Shown one piece after another: positions 8,148 to 17,210 of a stretch of DNA of 41,856 nucleotides; position 1 is the first letter of the stretch, and each line of letters starts with the position of its first letter. The notes under the pieces are model-generated. The model worked only from the letters and a program-made list of their open reading frames with translations, searched no databases and had not been told where the DNA came from. Source of the DNA: Corticicoccus populi (lineage in GTDB: Bacteria > Bacillota > Bacilli > Staphylococcales > Salinicoccaceae); NCBI RefSeq assembly GCF_042686195.1, contig NZ_JBHUOQ010000007.1:1-41856 (forward strand), given 5' to 3'. The translations under genes were made by a program, and so were the position numbers.

Positions 8148-8687
8148 TTATTGATACAATTCCGGTTTCAAAAGTCCGATATATGGAAGATTACGGTATT
8201 TTTCGTCATAATCCAGGCCGTAACCAATCACAAAACCATCAGGAATTTCTGTACCGATATACTTAACATCGACTTCTGTTTTGCGGTTCACGGGCTTATC
8301 AAGAAGTGTCACAATCTCTAAAGAAGCTGCATTTCTGGATTTAATCAGACCCATAATTGAGTTCAAAGTTGTACCAGTCTCTACAATATCCTCTACAATC
8401 AGTACGTGACGCCCGTCAACAGATGTTGACAAATCCTTCAGAATTTTTACTTCGCCTGAAGATTTTGTTCCGATGTAACTCGACACATCCATAAAATCAA
8501 TCTGAAGGTGTGTATCGATATGTTTAATCAAGTCCGCCATAAACATGATTGAACCTTTCAACAAACCGATTAAAACCGGTGTTTTGCCCTCATAATCCTC
8601 TGTAATTCTTTTCCCGAGTTCCCGGGCAATATCCTGAATCTGTTCCTCGGATAATACTATTTCTTCAACATCATTTTTCAGCGTCAT
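8148..8687 (-). CDS. hpt: Hypoxanthine-guanine phosphoribosyltransferase
   Basis: HPRT salvages hypoxanthine and guanine to IMP and GMP with PRPP. The PRPP-binding motif is VLIVEDIVETGTTL (about residues 97-110). The purine-contacting segment FVIGYGLDYDEKYRNLPYIG near the C-terminus is characteristic. The longest frame opens with TTG at 8705, but that codon lies just ahead of the AAAAGGAG site. The ATG at 8687, 7 bases after AGGAG, gives a normal 179-aa enzyme. With this start it overlaps the end of tilS by 17 bases, consistent with translational coupling in a tilS-hpt-ftsH operon. Confidence 0.96.
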   Translation of the reverse strand: MTLKNDVEEIVLSEEQIQDIARELGKRITEDYEGKTPVLIGLLKGSIMFMADLIKHIDTHLQIDFMDVSSYIGTKSSGEVKILKDLSTSVDGRHVLIVEDIVETGTTLNSIMGLIKSRNAASLEIVTLLDKPVNRKTEVDVKYIGTEIPDGFVIGYGLDYDEKYRNLPYIGLLKPELYQ

Positions 8688-9909
8688 GGCTAAACTCCTT
8701 TTCAATTATTAATGGATGCACATTATCTTTTGTACCCATTATATTATAAATCGTTCCAAGTGCAATAATCCGGCCGTTTTTATCAACAACGACAGGTAAT
8801 CTGTCTCTTTCCTCGCGCATGATTTTTTTATCAATCATTATTCTCGATACTTTTTTAGTACCGACATGTTCAACAGACACACGGTCGCCCGGCTTCCTTG
8901 TCCGTATTAAGACCGGCAGCAGGGATTCGTCATGAACCATCACCTTGTACCCGTTGAAATAAAATGCACCTGTCCGGGTCACTTCTAAAGGCTCCTGCCT
9001 TTCCGATTCATCTTCGATCATAAAAATATCGTTATACCGGACTGCGGCCGTTCTGCCGTCAATTTCAAAATCCGCCTGCACCGTATCTGCTGCCGATAGA
9101 AACTCACCCGCCGCTTTACGGCTGATATGAATCCCCTGAAGCCTGAACCATTCTTTTACAATATAAAACTGTTGTAATTTTGTTTCTTTAAACAGCTTAT
9201 CTTTCTCTAAGCGTGACTGATGATGCCGAAGGAAATCTACAGCACCTTCCCTTGCATATGACGTAAGTTCATTCAAATCCTCTGCAAGTTCTGTCAGATG
9301 GTTCGGCTGAAGGCTGCGGGACTCATAAACAGGCTTCATAATATGATGCCTGATATAGTTTCTTGTGTAGTCGGACCCGCTGTTTGATTCATCTTCAAAA
9401 TAACGGACACCGTGCAAGTCGCTGTAGGCTTTAATATCCGCCTTGTTCCATTCGTATAACGGACGCAGTACTTTGTATCCATTACGCACGGATGAACGCT
9501 CAATCCCGACATATTGATGTGTATAACGCCCCGTCAGCAGCTGGTGCATAATCGTCTCTTCACGGTCATTGACATGATGGGCAGTCAGCAGAATATCTGC
9601 ATCATGCTTAATCATCATGTCATCAAAAAATTGATAGCGGGCCGTCCTTGCATCATGCTGGGTGAAATTTTCTGCCATATTTAAATGGCAGACCTCAATC
9701 GACAGACCATTCTGTCCGGCACTTTCTTTTAAATAGGCTTCCTCCGTTTCAGAAGCTTTTCTAATGCCGTGGTTCACATGAAATAACACAAGGTTTTTAT
9801 ACGACCCCTGATAGGAAGTGGTTAAAAGATGATACAGCACCATCGAATCAATGCCGCCCGAAACAGCCAGTGCCAGTGTATCGGTCTTCTGCCATCCCTG
9901 TTCTATCAT
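8671..9909 (-). CDS. tilS: tRNA(Ile)-lysidine synthase
   Basis: TilS converts C34 of the CAU-anticodon tRNA-Ile to lysidine so that it reads AUA. The PP-loop motif SGGIDS is at about residues 17-22, followed by the FHVNHGIR segment and the HHVNDREETI segment. The C-terminal TilS substrate-binding domain includes RTRKPGDRV. The open frame could begin at TTG 9951, but that stretch coincides with the terminator hairpin of the upstream gene. The ATG at 9909 has AAAAGGG 7 bases before it and gives 412 aa. Its end overlaps hpt. Confidence 0.95.
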   Translation of the reverse strand: MIEQGWQKTDTLALAVSGGIDSMVLYHLLTTSYQGSYKNLVLFHVNHGIRKASETEEAYLKESAGQNGLSIEVCHLNMAENFTQHDARTARYQFFDDMMIKHDADILLTAHHVNDREETIMHQLLTGRYTHQYVGIERSSVRNGYKVLRPLYEWNKADIKAYSDLHGVRYFEDESNSGSDYTRNYIRHHIMKPVYESRSLQPNHLTELAEDLNELTSYAREGAVDFLRHHQSRLEKDKLFKETKLQQFYIVKEWFRLQGIHISRKAAGEFLSAADTVQADFEIDGRTAAVRYNDIFMIEDESERQEPLEVTRTGAFYFNGYKVMVHDESLLPVLIRTRKPGDRVSVEHVGTKKVSRIMIDKKIMREERDRLPVVVDKNGRIIALGTIYNIMGTKDNVHPLIIEKEFSHDAEK

Positions 9910-9930
9910 CAGATCACCCTTTTCTTTTTT

Positions 9931-9962
9931 AAATAAAAGAAGACGACTCAAAGAATCGTCTG
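9931..9962 (-). terminator. Terminator hairpin after the S1-domain gene
   Basis: AGACGA (9941-9946) and TCGTCT (9956-9961) pair across a 9-base loop, followed on the minus strand by TCTTTTATTTAAA. It lies 7 bases after the S1 gene stop. The stem is short, so readthrough into tilS is likely; there is little room for a tilS promoter. Confidence 0.65.
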
Positions 9963-9968
9963 TATAAA

Positions 9969-10349
9969 TTATTTACGACCTCTGCCTCCGCGGCGGGATT
10001 CAGTTTGTCTTTTAATAGTTGAAAGTCTGTCCTCACTGTCTTTTAAGAAAGAAGATAATTTCTTTTCAAAGTCTTCCGGCGACGGTTCTTTACGTGGTTT
10101 CGGCTTTGGTTTCGGTGCTTTCGCTTTTTTGATGGACAGGCTGATTTTGCCGTCATCACCAATTGTCAGAACTTTAACCTCAACTTCATCGCCTACACTT
10201 AAATGTTCATTGATATCTTCTACATACTGGTCCGCCACTTCACTGATATGGACCAAACCGGTCTTCCTTTCAGGCAATTCAACAAATGCACCGAAATTTT
10301 TTATGCCTGTAACTTTCCCTTTTACTATACTGCCCACTTCAACTGACAT
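9969..10349 (-). CDS. yabR: S1-domain RNA-binding protein (YabR/CvfD/GSP13-like)
   Basis: The first 75 residues form a single S1 OB-fold (GSIVKGKVTGIKNFGAFVEL... GLVHISE... VGDEVEVKVL... KISLSIK). It is followed by a basic proline-lysine linker and an Arg/Gly-rich tail (RRGGRGRK). Members of this family bind RNA or ribosomes and act as post-transcriptional or stress regulators in Firmicutes. The gene stands between divIC and tilS as in Bacillus and Staphylococcus. GGGAGG is present upstream but about 13 bases from the ATG, longer than ideal. A GATAAT-like -10 sits just before it. The specific role here is not shown by the sequence. Confidence 0.93.
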   Translation of the reverse strand: MSVEVGSIVKGKVTGIKNFGAFVELPERKTGLVHISEVADQYVEDINEHLSVGDEVEVKVLTIGDDGKISLSIKKAKAPKPKPKPRKEPSPEDFEKKLSSFLKDSEDRLSTIKRQTESRRGGRGRK

Positions 10350-10399
10350 GTTTATATATTATCCTCCCAAAAATCTATTATCTTTACTAATGATACTAT

Positions 10400-10437
10400 A
10401 AATAAAAGAAATAATCATTACTATTGCAATGATTATT
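10400..10437 (-). terminator. Terminator of the pth-mfd-mazG-rqcP-divIC run
   Basis: AATAATCATT (10410-10419) and AATGATTATT (10428-10437) form a 10-pair stem overlapping the divIC stop codon, followed on the minus strand by TTCTTTTATTT. The stem is AT-rich, so it may be moderate in strength. Confidence 0.7.
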
Positions 10438-10843
10438 CCTCTGAATTGCTACTATTTGAAGAATTTTCTTCAGCTTCATCACCGCTGCCTTCTGAAAAGT
10501 TGAAGATAATCTCACCTTCTTCAGACATGAAGAACTCACTGCGTGCAATACGCATAATATAGTTGTCATCATTCAGCTGTGTAATCTGCTGCTCAAGGTC
10601 TCTTGACTCATCCTGACGCTCTTCAAGTGTGGTCTCACGATCTGCCAATTCTGTACTGAGCGTCCCGTTTTCACTTTTCTGACCCATTGCAATAATCAGG
10701 AGCACTGCACAAATCACCAGCATCAAACCGCCGAACACCATCGTTCTTTTTCTGCTCACCTGGTTTTCTCCTTGTGTCTGCGCACGATCCCGCTCTCTTT
10801 TCTTTGTGTAGCTGTTAATCATCCGGATGACTTTATTATTCAC
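10433..10843 (-). CDS. divIC: Cell division protein DivIC (FtsB-like)
   Basis: DivIC is a bitopic division protein that forms a complex with FtsL and DivIB at the septum. The layout is classical: a short basic cytoplasmic part (residues 1-34), one membrane span (about 35-53), an extracellular coiled coil (about 58-95) and the YIMRIARSEFFMSEEGEIIFNF segment found in the DivIC/FtsB family. The C-terminus is an unusual acidic Ser/Asn/Glu tail (about 120-136). The start codon is GTG with AGGGAAG about 7 bases upstream. It follows rqcP with a 58-base gap and precedes a terminator. The rqcP-divIC-S1 order is conserved in Firmicutes. Confidence 0.95.
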   Translation of the reverse strand: MNNKVIRMINSYTKKRERDRAQTQGENQVSRKRTMVFGGLMLVICAVLLIIAMGQKSENGTLSTELADRETTLEERQDESRDLEQQITQLNDDNYIMRIARSEFFMSEEGEIIFNFSEGSGDEAEENSSNSSNSEE

Positions 10844-10901
10844 AGCACCACTTCCCTATATATACTCTTATTAATAAAATACACTATAATCGTATATAAT
10901 T

Positions 10902-11195
10902 CTAGAGAAAATCAGTGACATCCCCGGTATCTTCTTTCTTTTCAACTTTCTCTTCACTGATGATTTTATACATTCTTGAGGCATCTTCTTTTCTCGCGTG
11001 ACTTTCAAGCTCAAGCACTTCAATAGTGACCAGTTTCTGACCGAAACGAATTTCCAGGACATCGCCCTTTTTAAGCGTTGTTCCTGCCTTCGCTGTACTC
11101 CCGTTCACCTTCACACGGCCGTCATCACTCACTTCTTTTGCAAGTGTCCGACGTTTAATCACACGTGATACTTTTAAAAATTTATCCAGTCTCAT
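10902..11195 (-). CDS. rqcP: RqcP, S4-domain ribosome quality-control factor
   Basis: RqcP (formerly YabO) binds stalled 50S subunits and supports RqcH-driven alanine tailing of incomplete proteins. The N-terminus MRLDKFLKVSRVIKRRTLAKEVSDDGRV is a clear S4 RNA-binding domain, followed by KKGDVLEIRFGQK. At 97 aa it is slightly longer than typical because of a charged tail. Its ATG overlaps the mazG stop by 4 bases, so translation is coupled. Confidence 0.94.
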   Translation of the reverse strand: MRLDKFLKVSRVIKRRTLAKEVSDDGRVKVNGSTAKAGTTLKKGDVLEIRFGQKLVTIEVLELESHARKEDASRMYKIISEEKVEKKEDTGDVTDFL

Positions 11196-12364
11196 TCTTT
11201 CTCCCTCTTTTCCTCTGTCAGTTCAGAGAGCGGCACCTGATGGTGAATGGTTTCATGCATCCACTTCAGCACTTTCTCTCCGTATTCTTTTTCATACTTC
11301 ACTTTTTCCTTTTTTCCTTCCGACGCTTTCGCAGCCTTCCAGACTCTCGATAAATCATCCATGTCATTAACTTCGGCATCTCCGAACACATGCGGATGAC
11401 GTCTCACAATCTTATCGTTTAAACTTTTAAGTACATCATAAAAATCAAAATAACCGTCTTTGTTTGCGATTGCGGAGTGAAGTGCCACCTGAAGTAAAAT
11501 ATCACCCAGTTCTTCCACCACCGCATCATCATCTTCTCTTTCAATTGCTTCAATGACTTCATAGGTTTCTTCGATTAAATTCTTTTCAATAGACTGATGG
11601 GTCTGCACCTTATCCCACGGACAGCCGTCCTCGCCGACCAGCCGGTCAAATAAAGCAGTCATATGATGAATATTTCTATGGTCGAGCCCTTCGTCCGCCA
11701 CTTTTGGAATGTACAATGTCAGACGGTTACTGACAATATTCAAATGATCCAGTTCGTGAAGCGGCATCTCATATATTTTTTCATCCGCACTTCCTGCACT
11801 ATCCGCAAGCTTCACTTTTGTATCTGCCGGATAAAGTTCCAACAGTGTGAGTTTCGCTTCACTCAGGCTGATCTGATCATATACCTGAGTAATTAAAGTA
11901 TGCTGGTGATGGTTTAAATCCGAATACTCCAACAGTGTCGCATCAAGCAGCTGAAACCCTTCATTTACAGGCACTTTCAAAGCATTTATCACCACATCGA
12001 TAAAACTTCCGCCGCCGATGAGATTCACTTTTACTTCGCCTGCCTGTTCTTTTTCCAACAGCAGTTCCGTTGTTGTCTCATAAAATAACGGATGTCCTGG
12101 AACCACATAGTTTACATCCTTGTTCCGGACTTCTGTCATCAATACATCCACAATTTTTTTATACGTTTCTGAGAACGTATCACTCTCTTCATACACATCA
12201 TCAAAGGATGTAATATTGAGCCCTTCTGTTTCAAGCGCCTGTACCGCCGGATGATCCATCGTTCTCATATAAAGTGTGTCACATTCTGTTAAAAAGCGCC
12301 AGACCCCGAGCGGCATATTGTCAATATCCGAACTGCCGAGACCAATTATATTTATCGTATGCAT
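11192..12364 (-). CDS. mazG: YabN-type protein: tetrapyrrole methylase-like domain fused to MazG pyrophosphohydrolase
   Basis: The N-terminal half (about residues 1-205) resembles SAM-dependent tetrapyrrole (corrin/porphyrin) methylases: IIGLGSSDIDNMPLG, VVPGHPLFYETT, IGGGSFIDVVINAL. The C-terminal half is a MazG nucleotide pyrophosphohydrolase with acidic metal motifs EETYEVIEAI and EELGDILLQV, followed by RRHPHVFGD. The fusion is normal for Firmicutes YabN; the methylase part has no established substrate. At 390 aa it has one MazG domain. It overlaps mfd by one base (TAATG) and rqcP by four. The flippase-like gene often found between mfd and mazG in relatives is absent. Confidence 0.95.
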   Translation of the reverse strand: MHTINIIGLGSSDIDNMPLGVWRFLTECDTLYMRTMDHPAVQALETEGLNITSFDDVYEESDTFSETYKKIVDVLMTEVRNKDVNYVVPGHPLFYETTTELLLEKEQAGEVKVNLIGGGSFIDVVINALKVPVNEGFQLLDATLLEYSDLNHHQHTLITQVYDQISLSEAKLTLLELYPADTKVKLADSAGSADEKIYEMPLHELDHLNIVSNRLTLYIPKVADEGLDHRNIHHMTALFDRLVGEDGCPWDKVQTHQSIEKNLIEETYEVIEAIEREDDDAVVEELGDILLQVALHSAIANKDGYFDFYDVLKSLNDKIVRRHPHVFGDAEVNDMDDLSRVWKAAKASEGKKEKVKYEKEYGEKVLKWMHETIHHQVPLSELTEEKREKE

Positions 12365-15300
12365 TACACTGCCTCCAATCGACTCTCTTGTATATCCGCC
12401 ATCAGCTGAATCAGCTGTTTAATATCTTTTGAACGGAGGGTGAGCTTCATCTCTCCGTTTTCAACAGAAATCTTCAAAATTCTGCCGTATTCCTCCGTAT
12501 CCATAAACAGCTTCTGACCGTCCACAGTCTCAGTCGCCTGTTTAGATACAAACAGATGGAAATGCCTGTTATCTTCTTTCACTTGATAAATACCGAACAT
12601 CAGTGCATATACTTTCACTTTAACCAGCTGAATTAAATGCGTCACTTCATCAGGATATTCACCAAAACGGTCAACGAGCTCATCCTCAATATCACGGACC
12701 GCTTCAATAGAATCTGCCTTTCTAAGTCGTTTATACACATCAATTTTTGACTGCTCGTGTGGTATATAAACAGCAGGTATATACGCATCAAGTGTAATAT
12801 CTACAGGAATATTAACCGGTTCCGGTGTTTCCTCAATCCCCTGCTTCTCTCTGACCGCTTCCTCGAGCATTTCTGAATACAACTCATACCCGACTGAATC
12901 GATGAAACCGGACTGGTGTTTCCCGAGCAGATTACCCGCACCGCGGATATTCAAATCCCTCATCGCAATTTTAAAACCGCTGCCGAGTTCAGTGTATTCT
13001 TTAATCGCTTCGAGTCTCTTCTCCGCTACTTCTGTCAGAACTTTATTCGGCTGATGGAACAAATACGCATAACTGATACGGTTGCTCCGGCCGACACGGC
13101 CGCGGAGCTGATAGAGCTGACTTAACCCGAAACGGTCGGCATCTTCTATAATCAGCGTGTTCGCATTCGGCACGTCCACACCCGTTTCAATAATCGTCGT
13201 CGTAATAATCACATCATATTCGTGATTAATAAACTTCATCATCGTCTCTTCGATTTCTTTTTCACTGAGTTTGGCATGCATTACACCGATATTTGCATCC
13301 GGCACAAGCGACTCAATGTGCGCTTTTTTCTGATAGATTGTCTCAACCCTGTTATATAAATAAAACACCTGTCCGTCTCTTGCGAGTTCACGTTCAATCG
13401 CTTCACGTACAAAATTCCCGTTGTATTCAAGGACATACGTCTGAACAGGGAAACGGTTTTCCGGCGGTGTTTCAATTACCGATAAATCACGCACACCGGT
13501 CAGACTCATATGCAGTGTTCTCGGTATAGGTGTCGCCGTCAGCGTCAAAACATCGACATTCGTTTTAATCTGCTTGATTCTTTCCTTATGCCGTACACCG
13601 AAACGCTGTTCTTCGTCGACAATTAAAAGACCGAGGTCTTTAAACTGGACTTCTTTACCGAGAATCTTATGTGTACCGATAACGATATCAACCGTTCCGG
13701 CTTTTAATCCTTCTTTTGTTTTCTTCACCTGCTTTGGTGTTCTGAAGCGGCTGAGCATTTCTACATTCACCGGGTATTCTTCAATACGTTCAATGAAACT
13801 TTCAAAATGCTGCGCTGCAAGAATGGTCGTAGGAACTAAAAACGCTACCTGCTTGCCGTCCTGCACCGCCTTAAACGCCGCTCTGATTGCGACCTCTGTT
13901 TTACCATAGCCGACATCACCGCATAACAGACGATCCATCGGACGTGCCATTTCCATATCTTTTTTAATTTCATGGGTGGATGCCAGCTGATCCGGTGTCG
14001 GTTCATAAGGGAATCTCGCTTCAAACGACATCTGCATGTCATTATCTTCAGAGAACCGGTAACCTTCAGCCTGGGAGCGTTCCTGATACAGTTTAATCAG
14101 TTCATCCGCAATTTCATTAACGTTTGCTTCCACTTTTGCCTTGGTTTTTTTCCACTCCGTGCCGCCGAGCTTGTGCATTTTCGGTGCACCGTCATCACTC
14201 GCTATATACTTCTGTACGAGATCCATCTGATCAACCGGAATATACAGCTGATCCGTCCCCTTATACTGAAGTTTCATATAATCATTGTGAATACCATTGA
14301 TTTCAAGTGTTTCAATACCCAGATAACGTCCGACACCATGATGCACATGCACGACATAGTCCCCGGTATTTAAGTCCTGATAGGATTTAATCTTCTCTGC
14401 ATTTGTCATCTTCTTCTGACGTTTTCTGCGGCGTGCTGTTTTATTGTACAGTTCCTTTGAAGTCAGCACCGCCGCCTGCATAAACGGCAGAATAAACCCT
14501 TTTTCGACTGTGCCTGTTGTCAGTACGATTCCCTTTTTAGACGGAATTTCATGACGGTAACTCGGTATTTTTAAATCTTCAAGTAATTGATGCGTCTTAT
14601 CAAGCTCGTCATCATTTCGGAGTACGATATTGATTAAATAGCCGTCCCCGAGCATTTTATTGAGATTTGATGCAAGAATATCATACTGGCCGTAATAAAT
14701 TTCTGTCGGCCGTACAGAAATTTTCACAATCTCTCCGATTTCTACAGGCATACTTTTAGTAAAGAGTGTGAAATAAGTATTCCCCTCTAAAGACATTAAA
14801 CGGCTCAGCTGTCCTTCAAGATAGTTACCGCCGCCTTTAAACATTTTTCCTGCTTCGACCATGGAACTGTAATAATCACCCACCGCCTGAAACTCTGTAT
14901 CGTATGCGGCCTGAACATTTGTCACTTCATCTATAATCACCCGGTGATTATCCTGAAGGTAGTCGACAAGGGAAATTTCATGGTCATATAAAAATCTGCT
15001 GTAATGAATTAAATACTCAAATGAAAAATCAGGATGCATTGTCATCTCGTAATATTCACTTAATTCCTCAAGTGAATTGCTGCCGACAATGTCTTTTGTC
15101 CCTTCGTACAATTCTGTCACTTTCTCCTGAAGCTGCTTCCGCTCGGATTCATCGAGAATATACTCCGAGTACGGTTCAATCGTAATATCTTCTACATTCC
15201 GAATCGACCGCTGCGTTTCCGGATCAATCAATCTTAAAGAATCCACTTCATCATCAAACAGCTCAATTCTGACTAATTCATCAGGCATGAAGATATCAAA

Positions 15301-15831
15301 AATGTCACCTCTTACAGCAAATTCACCGAAATTTGCCGCCTGGTTCATCCGCTTATAACCGAGACTGACTAAATACTCGATAAAATCCTCATAACCGATC
15401 CGGTCACCAAGCTTGAGTGTTTTTTGATAACTTAACAGTTTTTCTTTCGGCATTAACGGTTTCATGAGTGCATGTACAGGCACGACAAACAGCCCTGCTG
15501 TATTGTGAGCAAGGGCATATAAAAAATTCATTCTTGATTTCATGAAGTCGGGACTCTGTTTCGCATGATTTTCAATCATAATATCTCCGACCGGGAATGT
15601 ATACACATGATCCATTAAGTCCATTAAAGGTCCTGCGATTTTTTCCATCTGATGATTATTCTGAACGATCAGTACTACAGGGTCTTTAGTTTCTTCCGCC
15701 ATATGATACAGGAGTGTCGGCTTAAAATCGTCATTAATTCCGGGCACTAGCATATTTAATTTTTTATTGTGACTCATAACTTCAAGGAAACGTTCATCCT
15801 GAATAATACGGGCACTGAGTTCTTTATTCAT
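12364..15831 (-). CDS. mfd: Transcription-repair coupling factor
   Basis: Mfd pushes stalled RNA polymerase off damaged DNA and recruits the UvrA exonuclease complex. At 1155 aa it is close to full family length. The UvrB-like N-terminal region (about 1-350) is present with FPVGDIMIEN. The RNA-polymerase interaction domain includes YVVHVHHGVGRYLGIETLE and GTDQLYIPVDQMDLV. The RecG-like motor has Walker A GDVGYGKTE (about 640), DEEQRFG (motif II) and LTATPIPRTLHMSLTGVRD, then the RLRGRVGRSN helicase motif VI region and ANTLIIEDADRFG. The C-terminal TRCF domain ends the protein. It overlaps pth by 8 bases upstream and mazG by one base downstream, so it sits in a tightly coupled operon. Confidence 0.98.
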   Translation of the reverse strand: MNKELSARIIQDERFLEVMSHNKKLNMLVPGINDDFKPTLLYHMAEETKDPVVLIVQNNHQMEKIAGPLMDLMDHVYTFPVGDIMIENHAKQSPDFMKSRMNFLYALAHNTAGLFVVPVHALMKPLMPKEKLLSYQKTLKLGDRIGYEDFIEYLVSLGYKRMNQAANFGEFAVRGDIFDIFMPDELVRIELFDDEVDSLRLIDPETQRSIRNVEDITIEPYSEYILDESERKQLQEKVTELYEGTKDIVGSNSLEELSEYYEMTMHPDFSFEYLIHYSRFLYDHEISLVDYLQDNHRVIIDEVTNVQAAYDTEFQAVGDYYSSMVEAGKMFKGGGNYLEGQLSRLMSLEGNTYFTLFTKSMPVEIGEIVKISVRPTEIYYGQYDILASNLNKMLGDGYLINIVLRNDDELDKTHQLLEDLKIPSYRHEIPSKKGIVLTTGTVEKGFILPFMQAAVLTSKELYNKTARRRKRQKKMTNAEKIKSYQDLNTGDYVVHVHHGVGRYLGIETLEINGIHNDYMKLQYKGTDQLYIPVDQMDLVQKYIASDDGAPKMHKLGGTEWKKTKAKVEANVNEIADELIKLYQERSQAEGYRFSEDNDMQMSFEARFPYEPTPDQLASTHEIKKDMEMARPMDRLLCGDVGYGKTEVAIRAAFKAVQDGKQVAFLVPTTILAAQHFESFIERIEEYPVNVEMLSRFRTPKQVKKTKEGLKAGTVDIVIGTHKILGKEVQFKDLGLLIVDEEQRFGVRHKERIKQIKTNVDVLTLTATPIPRTLHMSLTGVRDLSVIETPPENRFPVQTYVLEYNGNFVREAIERELARDGQVFYLYNRVETIYQKKAHIESLVPDANIGVMHAKLSEKEIEETMMKFINHEYDVIITTTIIETGVDVPNANTLIIEDADRFGLSQLYQLRGRVGRSNRISYAYLFHQPNKVLTEVAEKRLEAIKEYTELGSGFKIAMRDLNIRGAGNLLGKHQSGFIDSVGYELYSEMLEEAVREKQGIEETPEPVNIPVDITLDAYIPAVYIPHEQSKIDVYKRLRKADSIEAVRDIEDELVDRFGEYPDEVTHLIQLVKVKVYALMFGIYQVKEDNRHFHLFVSKQATETVDGQKLFMDTEEYGRILKISVENGEMKLTLRSKDIKQLIQLMADIQESRLEAV

Positions 15832-16396
15832 TCACATCACCATTATACTGTGTCATGACATCCTGAAAATCTTTTGTAATAAATGCTGTACATGCATCGT
15901 CAGTCGTCTGAATCACCTTCTCTAATATGCCGGCATCACTTTTCGGGAACTTTCCTAAAACATAGTTCACCACAGGCACACCCGGTTCCGGTCTGTCTAT
16001 TCCCATCCGGATACGTTTATATTTCTGGGTACCGAGATGCTGATTCAAGGATTTAATACCATTGTGCCCGCCGCCGCTGCCTTTCTGCCGCAGTCTTAAA
16101 TGACCGACAGGTATATCCAGATCATCATAAAGTACCAGTATATCCTCTACGTCAATTTTGTAATAATCAATGAGCGGTCTTACCGCTTCACCCGATAAGT
16201 TCATGAATGTTAACGGCTTAACAAGCATGACCCTCTCGCCGTTCACATACCCGGCGCCGTATTCGGCTTTGAACTTCTTATTCGAAAGCTCTATTCCCAT
16301 CGATTCCGCCAAATGATCGACTGCCATAAAACCGATGTTATGTCTTGTGTTATCATATTTTCTTCCCGGATTTCCAAGTCCGATTATACACTTCAT
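15824..16396 (-). CDS. pth: Peptidyl-tRNA hydrolase
   Basis: Pth recycles peptidyl-tRNAs that drop off the ribosome. The signature IIGLGNPGRKYDNTRHNIGF includes the catalytic histidine (about residue 20). The DDLDIPVGHLRLRQKGSGGGHNG region carries the other conserved active-site residues. The open frame includes a GTG one codon earlier. The ATG at 16396 has GAGG 7 bases upstream and gives 190 aa. It starts just after the rplY terminator; no clear promoter is seen. It overlaps mfd by 8 bases. Confidence 0.96.
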   Translation of the reverse strand: MKCIIGLGNPGRKYDNTRHNIGFMAVDHLAESMGIELSNKKFKAEYGAGYVNGERVMLVKPLTFMNLSGEAVRPLIDYYKIDVEDILVLYDDLDIPVGHLRLRQKGSGGGHNGIKSLNQHLGTQKYKRIRMGIDRPEPGVPVVNYVLGKFPKSDAGILEKVIQTTDDACTAFITKDFQDVMTQYNGDVNE

Positions 16397-16417
16397 CACT
16401 TCACCTCATGCAACGAT

Positions 16418-16443
16418 AAAAAAGGCGGTGGGAGACCACCGCC
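16418..16443 (-). terminator. Rho-independent terminator of rplY
   Basis: GGCGGTGG (16424-16431) pairs with CCACCGCC (16436-16443) around a 4-base loop, followed on the minus strand by six T residues. It lies between rplY and pth. Confidence 0.92.
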
Positions 16444-16457
16444 GATTTCTTCGGTTA

Positions 16458-17102
16458 TTATTCTTCTTCCGACTCGGAGGACTCCTCAGAACCTTCTGCA
16501 TCTTCCTCTGCAGTTTCTTCGGACTCTTCTCCTTCTTCAGTCTCTTCCTCTTCTTTTTGAGGCGGTACAACTGTTACAACAGCTTCCTCGTCATCGTTTT
16601 CGATAACATAGTCACCGTCGATTTTAATATCAGATACATACAAAGTATCTCCGATTTCAAGTTCGGATACATCGACATGCAGATATTCAGGAATATTGTT
16701 CGGCGTTGCAGTTACTTCAAGCTGGAATGTCGGCTGCTCGATCACTCCGCCTTCTTCAGCACCTTTAGCTTCTCCGCTCAATTCAACTGTTACATCAACA
16801 GTCACTTCTGTCTTCATGTTAATTGCCACGAAGTCAATATGAGTCACTTGGTTTTTAAGTGAATCGAACTGATAATCTGTCACCATTACTTTAGTCGGTT
16901 TTCCTTCTAAATCCAAATCGATAACACCATTACGTCCGACTTCACGGATTACTTTTAAGAATTCATTTTCATCAACAGACAATGCTGTATTTTCTACCTG
17001 GTAACCGTAAACAACAACAGGTACTCTGCCGCTCTCTCTAAGTTCTTTTAATACAGATTGTTTTGATTTATTTTCTCTTGTTTTTGAAGTTAATTTAGTC
17101 AT
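16458..17102 (-). CDS. rplY: Ribosomal protein bL25, Ctc/general stress type
   Basis: The N-terminal L25 domain (about residues 1-92) binds 5S rRNA: KLTSKTRENKSKQSVLKELRESGRVPVVVYG and HIDFVAI. The second domain is the CTC-type beta domain (about 93-182). About 30 mostly Glu/Ser residues form an acidic tail after PPQKEEEE. The 214-aa length is normal for the two-domain form found in Bacillales, where ctc is stress-induced. A well-spaced AAAGGTGG ribosome site precedes the ATG. It follows prs by 108 bases and is followed by a strong terminator. The 17103-17210 gap contains no promoter I would stand behind. Confidence 0.95.
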   Translation of the reverse strand: MTKLTSKTRENKSKQSVLKELRESGRVPVVVYGYQVENTALSVDENEFLKVIREVGRNGVIDLDLEGKPTKVMVTDYQFDSLKNQVTHIDFVAINMKTEVTVDVTVELSGEAKGAEEGGVIEQPTFQLEVTATPNNIPEYLHVDVSELEIGDTLYVSDIKIDGDYVIENDDEEAVVTVVPPQKEEEETEEGEESEETAEEDAEGSEESSESEEE

Positions 17103-17210
17103 GATAATACTTCCACCTTTCGATTGTTAAAAACAATTTACCCGGGAATCGCGCAGAATAAACACTATTCCGGTAAAAGAGCGCATAATATTATTGTAAT
17201 AAAACACTAT

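Noticed and set aside
10871..11062. Minus-strand 63-codon frame over rqcP
   Set aside because: It lies within rqcP in another frame; the S4-domain protein is clearly the real product.
11192..12364. YabN/MazG fusion as a novel two-domain protein
   Set aside because: The tetrapyrrole methylase-MazG fusion is the normal YabN architecture of Firmicutes.
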